Assembly (NCBI RefSeq): GCF_037975245.1
Contig: NC_092576.1
Location: forward strand, 34,388,611-34,452,610
From: Apostichopus japonicus
Taxonomy: Eukaryota > Echinodermata > Holothuroidea > Aspidochirotida > Stichopodidae
DNA length: 64,000 nt
Direction: 5' to 3'
Translations under genes and position numbers: made by a program
Notes under the pieces: generated by a model
The model's database searches: none
What the model was told of the DNA's origin: nothing
Seen by the model: the letters and a program-made list of their open reading frames with translations, nothing else
Shown here: positions 12,701 through 26,200 of the stretch, piece after piece
Numbering within the stretch: position 1 is the stretch's first letter
How the letters are laid out: each line of letters begins with the position of its first letter

Positions 12701-15700
12701 TCCTTGTTGAATGGGATGGAGGGTAGGGGAAGGGTGGGGGGTGTCCAATTGACTTGGCTGCCCTAGTGGTCGTCTATTTGCTTTTCTACCTGCTACGTAA
12801 GTTTGATATGTCCTGAAAATTACGGTTTGTACACTATCACTTTATCTAGATCATTGCATGTGGCAAGTGGTGTGGGTTACTATGGAATCAGGTACCGTAT
12901 ACAGGGTCAGACACTTATAACGCCCTAATAATGTGATATTATGTATAAATAATGTTTTGATGTCATTTCACTAGTTGAGTGGGAATGAGGGGTGGGGATG
13001 ATTGGAAAGCCCTAATCAGAATATATATGCTGTTGCATGTGCTGTATTCATACAATTTGATATATCATAGAGAAAATAGGGATGTACACTGTTATGGCTT
13101 TCTCCTATTGTTTGAGAAAGATTTTTTTGACCATTTCCAACAGCATAGATTAAGGTGATGTATATTAAATGTAATGTCAAAGGTTTTTTTTTTCAAGTAT
13201 TAGGGTCCCAATGTGTGTGAGAATTTAATGAACAGTCTAATATTAATTTTTGACCATCTTATTTTCACCGTTTCAAAGTTTTGATGTCATTCCAAATTGA
13301 TGAACTGCTAAATCTCAAATGCATCAGTGTAGAAAATGATCTTGTCCAACTTTTACAGGCTCCACCCATATGTGGAACCATAATGTTGGGCAAAAAGGGG
13401 GGGGGGGGGGATTGCTGAAGGGGGAAACTGGGAAAGCAGCTATATGTAGGTTAGAGCTATCATTAGGATCAAATATTTGAAAGCATAGGATTTTATGTGT
13501 ATTCATCCTTGTTGAATGGGATGGAGGGTCGGGGAGGGGGAGGGGGGGTCCAATTGACTTGGCTGCCCTCTTGGTCGTCTATTTGCTTTTCTCCCTGCTA
13601 CGTAAAGTTTGATATGTCTTGAAAATTACAGTTTGTACACTATCACTCTATCTAGCTCATTGCATATGTCAAGTGGTGTGGGTTACTATGGAATTAGGTA
13701 CCCTATACAGGGTCAGACCTCCATAACGCCCTAATATTGTGATATTATGTATAAATAATGTTTTGATGTCATTCCACTAGTTGAGTGGGAATGAGGGGTG
13801 GGGATGATTGGAAAGCCCTAATCAGAATATATGCTATTGCATGTGCTACATTCATACAATTTGATATATTATAGAGAAAATAGGGATGTACACTGTTATG
13901 GCTTTCTCCTATTGTTTGAGAAAGATTTTTTTTGACCATTTCCAACAGCATAGATTAAGGTGATGTATATTAAATGTAATGTCAAAGGTTTTTTTTTCAA
14001 CTATTAGGGTCCCAATGTGTGTGAGAATTTAATGAACAGTCTAATATTAATTTTTGACCATCTTATTTTCACCGTTTCAAAGTTTTGATGTCATTCCAAA
14101 TTGATGAACTGCTTAATCTCAAATGCATCAGTGTAGAAAATGATCTTGTCCAACTTTTACAGGCTCCACCCATATGTGGAACCATAATGTTGGGCAAAAG
14201 GGGGGGGGGGGGGATTGCTGAAGGGGGAAACTGGGAAAGCAGCTATATGTAGGTTAGAGCTATCATTAGGATCAAATATTTGAAAGCATAGGATTTTATG
14301 TGTATTCATCCTTGTTGAATGGGATGGAGGGTCGGGGAGGGGGAGGGGGGTCCAATTGACTTGGCTGCCCTCTTGGTCGTCTATTTGCTTTTCTCCCTGC
14401 TACGTAAAGTTTGATATGTCCTGAAAATTACAGTTTGTACACTATCACTCTATCTAGCTCATTGCATATGTCAAGTGGTGTGGGTTACTATGGAATTAGG
14501 TACCCTATACAGGGTCAGACCTCCATAACGCCCTAATATTGTGATATTATGTATAAATAATGTTTTGATGTCATTCCACTACTTGAGTGGGAATGAGGGG
14601 TGGGGATGATTGGAAAGCCCTAATCAGAATATATGCTATTGCATGTGCTACATTCATACAATTTGATATATTATAGAGAAAATAGGGATGTACACTGTTA
14701 TGGCTTTCTCCTATTGTTTGAGAAAGATTTTTTTTACCATTTCCAACAGCATAGATTAAGGTGATGTATATTAAATGTAAAGTAGAAGGTTTTTTTCCCA
14801 ACTATTAGGGTCCCCATAATGTGTGTGAGAATTTAATGAACAGTCTAATATTAATTTTTGACCATCTTATTTTCACCTTTTCAAAGTTTTGATGTCATTC
14901 CAAATTGATGAACTGCTTAATCTCAAATACAACAGTGTAGAAAATTACCTTGTCCAACTTTTACAGGCTCCACCCATATGTGGAACCATCATGTTGGGCA
15001 AAAGGTGGGGGGGGGGTTGCTAGAGGGGGAAACTGGGAAAGCAGCTATATGTAGGTTAGAGCTATCATTAGGATCAAATATTTGAAAGCATAGGATTTTA
15101 TGTGTATTCATCCTTGTTGAATGGGATGGAGGGTCGGGGAGGGGTGGGGGGTGTCCAATTGACTTGCGTGCCCTATTGGTCGTCTATTTGCTTTTCTCCC
15201 TGCTACGTAAAGTTTGATATGTCCTGAAAATAACAGTTTGTACACTATCACTCTATCTAGATCATTGCATGTGGCAAGTGGTGTGGGTTACTATGGAATT
15301 AGGTACCCTATACAGGGTCAGACCTCCATAACGCCCTAATATTGTGATATTATGTATAAATAATGGTTTGATGTCATTCCACTAGTTGAGTGGGAATGAG
15401 GGGTGGGGATGATTGGAAAGCCCTAATCAGAATATATGCTGTTGCATGTGCTACATTCATACAATTTGATATATTAGAGAGAAAATAGGGATGTACACTG
15501 TTATGGCTTTCTCCTATTGTTTGAGAAAGATTTATTTTACCATTTCCAACAGCATAGATTAAGGTGATGTATATTAAATGTAATGTCAAAGTTTTTTTTC
15601 ACTATTAGGGTCCCCATAATGTGTGTGAGAATTTAATGAACAGTCTAATATTAATTTTTGACCATCTTATTTTCACCGTTTCAAAGTTTTGATGTCATTC

Positions 15701-18700
15701 CAAATTGGGGAACTGCTTAATCTCAAATACATCAGTGTAGAAAATAACCTTGTCCAACTTTACAGGCTCCACCCATATGTGGAACCATCATGTGGGGCAA
15801 AAGGGGGGATGTTGCTGGGGGGGGGGGAACTGGGAAAGCAGCTATATGTAGGTTCTAGGGCTATCATTAGGATCAAATATTTGAAAGCATAGGATTTTAT
15901 GTGTATTCATCCTTGTTGAATGGGATGGAGGGTAGGGGAGGGGTGGGGGTGTCCAATTGACTTGGCTGCCCTATTGGTCGTCTATTTGCTTTTCTACCTG
16001 CTACGTAAGTTTGATATGTCCTGAAAATTACGGTTTGTACACTATCACTCTATCTAGATCATTGCATGTGGCAAGTGGTTTGGGTTACTATGGAATCAGG
16101 TACCGTATACATGGTCAGACCCTTATAACGCCCTAATAATGTGATATTATGTATAAATAAATTTTTTGATGTCATTTCACTAGTTGAGTGGGAATGAGGG
16201 GTGGGGATGATTGGAAAGCCCTAATCAGAATATATATGCTCTTGCATGTGCTGTATTCATACAATTTGATATATCATAGAGAAAATAGGGATGTACACTG
16301 TTATGGCTTTCTCCTATTGTTTGAGAAAGATTTTTTTACCATTTCCAACAGCATAGATTAAGGTGATGTATATTAAATGTAATGTCAAAGGTTTTTTTTT
16401 CAAGTATTAGGGTCCCAATGTGTGTGAGAATTTAATGAACAGTCTAATATTAATTTTTGACCATCTTATTTTCACCGTTTCAAAGTTTTGATGTCATTCC
16501 AAATTGATGAACTGCTTAATCTCAAATGCATCAGTGTAGAAAATGATCTTGTCCAACTTTTACAGGCTCCACCCATATGTGGAACCATAATGTGGGGCAA
16601 AAGGGACGGGGGGGGGGGGGGTTGCTGGAGGGGGAAACTGGGAAAGCAGCTATATGTAGGTTAGAGCTATCATTAGGATCAAATATTTGAAAGCATAGGA
16701 TTTTATGTGTATTCATCCTTGTTGAATGGGATGGAGGGTCGGGGAGGGGTGGGGGGTGTCCAATTGACTTGGCTGCCCTATTGGTCGTCTATTTGCTTTC
16801 TACCTGCTACGTAAAGTTTGATATGTCCTGAAAATTACAGTTTGTACACTATCACTCTATCTAGATCATTGCATGTGGCAAGTGGTGTGGGTTACTATCC
16901 ATGGAATCAGGTACCGTATACAGGGTCAGACCTCCATAACGCCCTAATAATGTGATATTATGTATAAATAATGTTTTGATGTCATTTCACTAGTTGAGTG
17001 GGAATGAGGGGTGGGGATGATTGGAAAGCCCTAATCAGAATATATATGCTGTTGCATGTGCTGTATTCATACAATTTGATATATCATAGAGAAAATAGGG
17101 ATGTACACTGTTATGGCTTTCTCCTATTGTTTGAGAAAGATTTTTTTTACCATTTCCAACAGCATAGATTAAGGTGATGTATATTAAATGTAAAGTAGAA
17201 GGTTTTTTTTCCAACTATTAGGGTCCCCATAATGTGTGTGAGAATTTAATGAACAGTCTAATATTAATTTTTGACCATCTTATTTTCACCGTTTCAAAGT
17301 TTTGATGTCATTCCAAATTGATGAACTGCTTAATCTCAAATACATCAGAGTAGAAAATGATCTTGTCCAACTTTTACAGGCTCCACCCATATGTGGAACC
17401 ATAATGTTGGGCAAAAGGGACGGGGGGGGGGGGGGATTGCTGAAGGGGGAAACTGGGAAAGCAGCTATATGTAGGTTAGAGCTATCATTAGGATCAAATA
17501 TTTGGGATTTTATGTGTATTCATCCTTGTTGAATGGGATGGAGGGTAGGGGAGGGGTGGGGGTGTCCAATTGACTTGGCTGCCCTATTGGTCGTCTATTT
17601 GCTTTTCTACCTGCTACGTAAAGTTTGATATGTCCTGAAAATTACAGTTTGTACACTATCACTCTATCTAGATCATTGCATGGGGCAAGTGGTGTGGGTT
17701 ACTATGGAATCAGGTACCGTATACAGGGTCAGACCCTTATAACGCCCTAATAATGTGATATTATGTATAAATAATGTTTTGATGTCATTCCACTAGTTGA
17801 GTGGGAATGAGGGGTGGGGATGTTTGGAAAGCCCTAATCAGAATATATATGCTGTTGCATGTGCTGTATTCATACAATTTGATATATTATAGAGAAAATA
17901 GGGATGTACACTGTTATGGCTTTCTCCTATTGTTTGAGAAAGATTTTTTTTACCATTTCCAACAGCATAGATTAAGGTGATGTATATTAAATGTAATGTC
18001 AAAGGGTTTTTTTTTCAACTATTAGGGTCCTAAATGTGTGTGAGAATTAATGAACAGTCTAATATTAATTTTTGACCATCTTATTTTCACCGTTTCAAAG
18101 TTTTGATGTCATTGCAAATTGATGAACTGCTTAATATCAAATGCATCAGTGTAGAAAACGATCTTGTCCAACTTTTACAGGCTCCACCCATATGTGGAAC
18201 CATAATGTTGGGCAAAAGGGAGGGGGGGGGGGGTTGCTGGAGGGGGAAACTGGGAAAGCAGCTATATGTAGGTTAGAGCTATCATTAGGATCAAATATTT
18301 GAAAGCATAGGAGTTTATGTGTATTCATCCTTGTTGAATGGGATGGAGGGTCGGGGAGGGGTGGGGGGTGTCCAATTGACTTGGCTGCCCTATTGGTCGT
18401 CTATTTGCTTTTCTACCTGCTACGTAAAGTTTGATATGTCCTGAAAATTACAGTTTGTACACTATCACTCTATCTAGATCTTTGCATGTGGCAAGTGGTG
18501 TGGGTTACTATGGAATCAGGTACCGTATACAGGGTCAGACCTCCATAACGCCCTAATAATGTGATATTATGTATAAATAATGTTTTGATGTCATTTCACT
18601 AGTTGAGTGGGAATGAGGGGTGGGGATGATTGGAAAGCCCTAATCAGAATATATATGCTGTTGCATGTGCTGTATTCATACAATTTGATATATCATAGAG

Positions 18701-19600
18701 AAAATAGGGATGTACACTGTTATGGCTTTCTCCTATTGTTTGAGAATTTTTTTTTTACCATTTCCAACAGCATAGATTAAGGTGATGTATATTAAATGTA
18801 AAGTAGAAGGTTTTTTTTTCAACTATTAGGGTCCCAATGTGTGTGAGAATTAATGAACAGCCTAATATTAATTTTTGACCATCTTATTTTCACCGTTTCA
18901 AAGTTTTGATGTCATTCCAAATTGATGAACTGCTTAATCTCAAATGCATCAGTGTAGAAAATGATCTTGTCCAACTTTTACAGGCTCCACCCATATGTGG
19001 AACCATAATGTTGGGCAAAAGGGAGGGGGGGGGGATTGCTGGAGGGGGAAACTGGGAAAGCAGCTATATGTAGGTTAGAGCTATCATTAGGATCAAATAT
19101 TTGAAAGCATAGGATTTTATGTGTATTCATCCTTGTTGAATGGGATGGAGGGTCGGGGAGGGGTGGGGGTGTCCAATTGACTTGGCTGCCCTATTGGTCG
19201 TCTATTTGCTTTTCTACCTGCTACGTAAAGTTTGATATGTCCTGAAAGTTACAGTTTGTACACTATCACTCTATCTAGATCATTGCATGTGGCAAGTGGT
19301 GTGGGTTACTATGGAATCAGGTACCGTATACAGGGTCAGACCCTCATAACGCCCTAATAATGTGATATTATGTATAAATAATGTTTTGATGTCATTCCAC
19401 TAGTTGAGTGGGAATGAGGGGTGGGGATGATTGGAAAGCCCTAATCAGAATATATATGCTGTTGCATGTGCTGTATTCATACAATTTGATATATTGTAGA
19501 GAAAATAGGGATGTACACTGTTATGGTTTTCTCCTATTGTGTGAGAAAGATTTTTTTACCATTTCCAACAGCAAAGATTAAGGTGATGTGTATTAAATGT
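9765..19600 (+). repeat. Higher-order block, first copy (12.03-kb displaced duplication)
   Basis: The monomer anchors at 14,567, 15,370, 16,168, 16,978, 17,781, 18,587 and 19,388 are matched in order and in private variants by those at 26,595, 27,400, 28,197, 29,007, 29,809, 30,614 and 31,416, each displaced by 12,027-12,030 bp. Shared markers include AATAAATTTTTTGATG, the ACTATCCATGG insertion, the AATATTTGGGATTTT deletion and AGATCTTTGC. To the left the match continues with the offset raised by one monomer (10,559 to 23,393 and 11,364 to 24,197, both about 12,833), because this copy has one extra tandem monomer at 12,163. Outer limits are approximate. Confidence 0.85.
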
Positions 19601-20090
19601 AAAGTAGAAGGTTTTTTTCCAACTATTAGGGTCACCATAATGTGTGTGAGAATTTAATGAACAGTCTAATATTAATTTTTGACCATCTTATTTTCACCGT
19701 TTCAAAGTTTTGATGTCATTCCAAATTGGTGAACTGCTTAATCTCAAATACAACAGTGTAGAAAATTACCTTGTCCAACTTTTACAGGCTCCACCCATAT
19801 GTGGAACCATAATGTGGGGCAAAAGGGGGGGGGTGTTGCTGGAGGGGGAAACTGGGAAAGCAGCTATATGTAGGTTAGAGCTATCATTAGGATCAAATAT
19901 TTGAAAGCATAGGATTTTATGTGTATTCATCCTTGTTGAATGGGATGGAGGGTCGGGGAGGGGTGGGGGTTGTCCAATTGACTTGGCTGCCCTATTGGTC
20001 GTCTATTTGCTTTTCTACCTGCTACGTAAAGTTTGATATGTCCTGAAAATTACAGTTTGTACACTATCACTCTATCTAGATCATTGCATG
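16880..20090 (+). repeat. Four-monomer tandem repeat, copy 1 (3.21 kb)
   Basis: Anchors 16,978, 17,781, 18,587 and 19,388 recur at 20,187, 20,988, 21,793 and 22,595, with constant offsets of 3,206-3,209 bp. Shared rare markers are the AATATTTGGGATTTT deletion (17,500 and 20,706), GCATGGGGCAAG, CATAGGAGTTTATG (18,307 and 21,513) and AGATCTTTGC (18,477 and 21,683). Limits are approximate. The copy in the displaced block at 29-31 kb is not doubled, so this tandem duplication is local. Confidence 0.85.
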
Positions 20091-23000
20091 TGGCAAGTAC
20101 TGGGTTACTATGGAATCAGGTACCGTATACAGGGTCAGACCTCCATAACGCCCTAATAATGTGATATTATGTATAAATAATGTTTTGATGTCATTTCACT
20201 AGTTGAGTGGGAATGAGGGGTGGGGATGATTGGAAAGCCCTAATCAGAATATATATGCTGTTGCATGTGCTGTATTCATACAATTTGATATATCATAGAG
20301 AAAATAGGGATGTACACTGTTATGGCTTTCTCCTATTGTTTGAGAAAGATTTTTTTTACCATTTCCAACAGCATAGATTAAGGTGATGTATATTAAATGT
20401 AAAGTAGAAGGTTTTTTTTCCAACTATTAGGGTCCCCATAATGTGTGTGAGAATTTAATGAACAGTCTAATATTAATTTTTGACCATCTTATTTTCACCG
20501 TTTCAAAGTTTTGATGTCATTCCAAATTGATGAACTGCTTAATCTCAAATACATCAGAGTAGAAAATGATCTTGTCCAACTTTTACAGGCTCCACCCATA
20601 TGTGGAACCATAATGTTGGGCAAAAGGGACGGGGGGGGGGGGATTGCTGAAGGGGGAAACTGGGAAAGCAGCTATATGTAGGTTAGAGCTATCATTAGGA
20701 TCAAATATTTGGGATTTTATGTGTATTCATCCTTGTTGAATGGGATGGAGGGTAGGGGAGGGGTGGGGGTGTCCAATTGACTTGGCTGCCCTATTGGTCG
20801 TCTATTTGCTTTTCTACCTGCTACGTAAAGTTTGATATGTCCTGAAAATTACAGTTTGTACACTATCACTCTATCTAGATCATTGCATGGGGCAAGTGGT
20901 GTGGGTTACTATGGAATCAGGTACCGTATACAGGGTCAGACCCTTATAACGCCCTAATAATGTGATATTATGTATAAATAATGTTTTGATGTCATTCCAC
21001 TAGTTGAGTGGGAATGGGGGGTGGGGATGTTTGGAAAGCCCTAATCAGAATATATATGCTGTTGCATGTGCTGTATTCATACAATTTGATATATTATAGA
21101 GAAAATAGGGATGTACACTGTTATGGCTTTCTCCTATTGTTTGAGAAAGATTTTTTTTACCATTTCCAACAGCATAGATTAAGGTGATGTATATTAAATG
21201 TAATGTCAAAGGGTTTTTTTTTTCAACTATTAGGGTCCCCAATGTGTGTGAGAATTAATGAACAGTCTAATATTAATTTTTGACCATCTTATTTTCACCG
21301 TTTCAAAGTTTTGATGTCATTGCAAATTGATGAACTGCTTAATATCAAATGCATCAGTGTAGAAAACGATCTTGTCCAACTTTTACAGGCTCCACCCATA
21401 TGTGGAACCATAATGTTGGGCAAAAGGGAGGGGGGGGGGTTGCTGGAGGGGGAAACTGGGAAAGCAGCTATATGTAGGTTAGAGCTATCATTAGGATCAA
21501 ATATTTGAAAGCATAGGAGTTTATGTGTATTCATCCTTGTTGAATGGGATGGAGGGTCGGGGAGGGGTGGGGGGTGTCCAATTGACTTGGCTGCCCTATT
21601 GGTCGTCTATTTGCTTTTCTACCTGCTACGTAAAGTTTGATATGTCCTGAAAATTACAGTTTGTACACTATCACTCTATCTAGATCTTTGCATGTGGCAA
21701 GTGGTGTGGGTTACTATGGAATCAGGTACCGTATACAGGGTCAGACCTCCATAACGCCCTAATAATGTGATATTATGTATAAATAATGTTTTGATGTCAT
21801 TTCACTAGTTGAGTGGGAATGAGGGGTGGGGATGATTGGAAAGCCCTAATCAGAATATATATGCTGTTGCATGTGCTGTATTCATACAATTTGATATATC
21901 ATAGAGAAAATAGGGATGTACACTGTTATGGCTTTCTCCTATTGTTTGAGAAAGATTTTTTTACCATTTCCAACAGCATAGATTAAGGTGATGTATATTA
22001 AATGTAAAGTAGAAGGTTTTTTTTTCAACTATTAGGGTCCCAATGTGTGTGAGAATTAATGAACAGCCTAATATTAATTTTTGACCATCTTATTTTCACC
22101 GTTTCAAAGTTTTGATGTCATTCCAAATTGATGAACTGCTTAATCTCAAATGCATCAGTGTAGAAAATGATCTTGTCCAACTTTTACAGGCTCCACCCAT
22201 ATGTGGAACCATAATGTTGGGCAAAAGGGAGGGGGGGGGGGATTGCTGGAGGGGGAAACTGGGAAAGCAGCTATATGTAGGTTAGAGCTATCATTAGGAT
22301 CAAATATTTGAAAGCATAGGATTTTATGTGTATTCATCCTTGTTGAATGGGATGGAGGGTCGGGGAGGGGTGGGGGTGTCCAATTGACTTGGCTGCCCTA
22401 TTGGTCGTCTATTTGCTTTTCTACCTGCTACGTAAAGTTTGATATGTCCTGAAAGTTACAGTTTGTACACTATCACTCTATCTAGATCATTGCATGTGGC
22501 AAGTGGTGTGGGTTACTATGGAATCAGGTACCGTATACAGGGTCAGACCCTCATAACGCCCTAATAATGTGATATTATGTATAAATAATGTTTTGATGTC
22601 ATTCCACTAGTTGAGTGGGAATGAGGGGTGGGGATGATTGGAAAGCCCTAATCAGAATATATATGCTGTTGCATGTGCTGTATTCATACAATTTGATATA
22701 TTGTAGAGAAAATAGGGATGTACACTGTTATGGTTTTCTCCTATTGTGTGAGAAAGATTTTTTTACCATTTCCAACAGCAAAGATTAAGGTGATGTGTAT
22801 TAAATGTAAAGTAGAAGGTTTTTTTCCAACTATTAGGGTCACCATAATGTGTGTGAGAATTTAATGAACAGTCTAATATTAATTTTTGACCATCTTATTT
22901 TCACCGTTTCAAAGTTTTGATGTCATTCCAAATTGGTGAACTGCTTAATCTCAAATACAACAGTGTAGAAAATTACCTTGTCCAACTTTTACAGGCTCCA

Positions 23001-23200
23001 CCCATATGTGGAACCATAATGTGGGGCAAAAGGGGGGGTGTTGCTGGAGGGGGAAACTGGGAAAGCAGCTATATGTAGGTTAGAGCTATCATTAGGATCA
23101 AATATTTGAAAGCATAGGATTTTATGTGTATTCATCCTTGTTGAATGGGATGGAGGGTCGGGGAGGGGTGGGGGGGCCCAAGTGACTTGCGTGCCCTCTT
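20090..23200 (+). repeat. Four-monomer tandem repeat, copy 2 (3.21 kb)
   Basis: Second copy of the 3.21-kb block described at 16,880-20,090. Its first monomer has a private short deletion (GGCAAGTACTGGG at 20,093), and its last monomer is the mosaic that leads back into A-type repeats. Confidence 0.8.
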
Positions 23201-26200
23201 GGTCGTCTATTTGCTTTTCTACCTGCTACGTAAAGTTTGATATGTCTTGAAAATTACAGTTTGTACACTATCACACTATCTAGCTCATTGCATGTGGCAA
23301 GTGGTGTGGGTTACTATGGAATCAGGTACCGTATACAGGGTCAGACCTCCATAACGCCCTAACATTGTGATATTATGTATAAATAATGTTTTGATGTCAT
23401 TCCACTACTTGAGTGGGAATGAGGGGTGGGGATGATTGGAAAGCCCTAATCAGAATATATATGCTGTTGCATGTGCTGCATTCATACAATTTGATATATT
23501 AGAGAGAAAATAGGGATGTACACTGTTATGGTTTTCTCCTATTGTGTGAGAAAGATTTTTTTACCATTTCCAACAGCAAAGATTAAGGTGATGTGTATTA
23601 AATGTAAAGTAGAAGGTTTTTTTCCAACTATTAGGGTCACCATAATGTGTGTGAGAATTTAATGAACAGTCTAATATTAATTTTTGACCATCTTATTTTC
23701 ACCTTTTCAAAGTTTTGATGTCATTCCAAATTGGTGAACTGCTTAATCTCAAATACAACAGTGTAGAAAATTACCTTGTCCAACTTTTACAGGCTCCACC
23801 CATATGTGGAACCATCATGTGGGGCAAAAGGTGGGGGGGGGGGTTGCTAGAGGGGGAAACTGGGAAAGCAGCTATATGTAGGTTAGAGCTATCAATAGGA
23901 TCAAATATTTGAAAGCATAGGATTTTATGTGTATTCATCCTTGTTGAATGGGATGGAGGGTCGGGGAGGGGTGGGGGGTGTCCAATTGACTTGCGTGCCC
24001 TATTGGTCGTCTATTTGCTTTTCTCCCTGCTACGTAAAGTTTGATATGTCCTGAAAATAACAGTTTGTACACTATTACTCTATCTAGCTCATTGCATATG
24101 TCAAGTGGTGTGGGTTACTATGGAATTAGGTACCCTATACAGGGTCAGACCTCCATAACGCCCTAATATTGTGATATTATGTATAAATAATGGTTTGATG
24201 TCATTCCACTAGTTGAGTGGGAATGAGGGGTGGGGATGATTGGAAAGCCCTAATCAGAATATATGCTGTTGCATGTGCTACATTCATACAATTTGATATA
24301 TTAGAGAGAAAATAGGAATGTACACTGTTATGGCTTTCTCCTATTGTTTGAGAAAGATTTATTTTACCATTTCCAACAGCATAGATTAAGGTGATGTATA
24401 TTAAATGTAATGTCAAAGTTTTTTTTTCACTATTAGGGTCCCCATAATGTGTGTGAGAATTTAATGAACAGTCTAATATTAATTTTTGACCATCTTATTT
24501 TCACCGTTTCAAAGTTTTGATGTCATTCCAAATTGGGGAACTGCTTAATCTCAAATACATCAGTGTAGAAAATAACCTTGTCCAACTTTACAGGCTCCAC
24601 CCATATGTGGAACCATCATGTGGGGCAAAAGGGGGGGGGGATGTTGCTGGGGGGGACTGGGAAAGCAGCTATATGTAGGTTCTAGGGCTATCATTAGGAT
24701 CAAATATTTGAAAGCATAGGATTTTATGTGTATTCATCCTTGTTGAATGGGATGGAGGGTAGGGGAAGGGTGGGGGGTGTCCAATTGACTTGGCTGCCCT
24801 ATTGGTCGTCTATTTGCTTTTCTACCTGCTACGTAAGTTTGATATGTCCTGAAAATTACGGTTTGTACACTATCACTTTATCTAGATCATTGCATGTGGC
24901 AAGTGGTGTGGGTTACTATGGAATCAGGTACCGTATACAGGGTCAGACACTTATAACGCCCTAATAATGTGATATTATGTATAAATAATGTTTTGATGTC
25001 ATTTCACTAGTTGAGTGGGAATGAGGGGTGGGGATGATTGGAAAGCCCTAATCAGAATATATATGCTGTTGCATGTGCTGTATTCATACAATTTGATATA
25101 TCATAGAGAAAATAGGGATGTACACTGTTATGGCTTTCTCCTATTGTTTGAGAAAGATTTTTTTGACCATTTCCAACAGCATAGACTAAGGTGATGTATA
25201 TTAAATGTAATGTCAAAGGTTTTTTTTTTCAAGTATTAGGGTCCCAATGTGTGTGAGAATTTAATGAACAGTCTAATATTAATTTTTGACCATCTTATTT
25301 TCACCGTTTCAAAGTTTTGATGTCATTCCAAATTGATGAACTGCTTAATCTCAAATGCATCAGTGTAGAAAATGATCTTGTCCAACTTTTACAGGCTCCA
25401 CCCATATGTGGAACCATAATGTTGGGCAAAAAGGGGGGGGGGGATTGCTGAAGGGGGAAACTGGGAAAGCAGCTATATGTAGGTTAGAGCTATCATTAGG
25501 ATCAAATATTTGAAAGCATAGGATTTTATGTGTATTCATCCTTGTTGAATGGGATGGAGGGTCGGGGAGGGGAGGGGGGGTCCAATTGACTTGGCTGCCC
25601 TCTTGGTCGTCTATTTGCTTTTCTCCCTGCTACGTAAAGTTTGATATGTCTTGAAAATTACAGTTTGTACACTATCACTCTATCTAGCTCATTGCATATG
25701 TCAAGTGGTGTGGGTTACTATGGAATTAGGTACCCTAAACAGGGTCAGACCTCCATAACGCCCTAATATTGTGATATTATGTATAAATAATGTTTTGATG
25801 TCATTCCACTAGTTGAGTGGGAATGAGGGGTGGGGATGATTGGAAAGCCCTAATCAGAATATATGCTATTGCATGTGCTACATTCATACAATTTGATATA
25901 TTATAGAGAAAATAGGGATGTACACTGTTATGGCTTTCTCCTATTGTTTGAGAAAGATTTTTTTGACCATTTCCAACAGCATAGATTAAGGTGATGTATA
26001 TTAAATGTAATGTCAAAGGTTTTTTTTTCAACTATTAGGGTCCCAATGTGTGTGAGAATTTAATGAACAGTCTAATATTAATTTTTGACCATCTTATTTT
26101 CACCGTTTCAAAGTTTTGATGTCATTCCAAATTGATGAACTGCTTAATCTCAAATGCATCAGTGTAGAAAATGATCTTGTCCAACTTTTACAGGCTCCAC

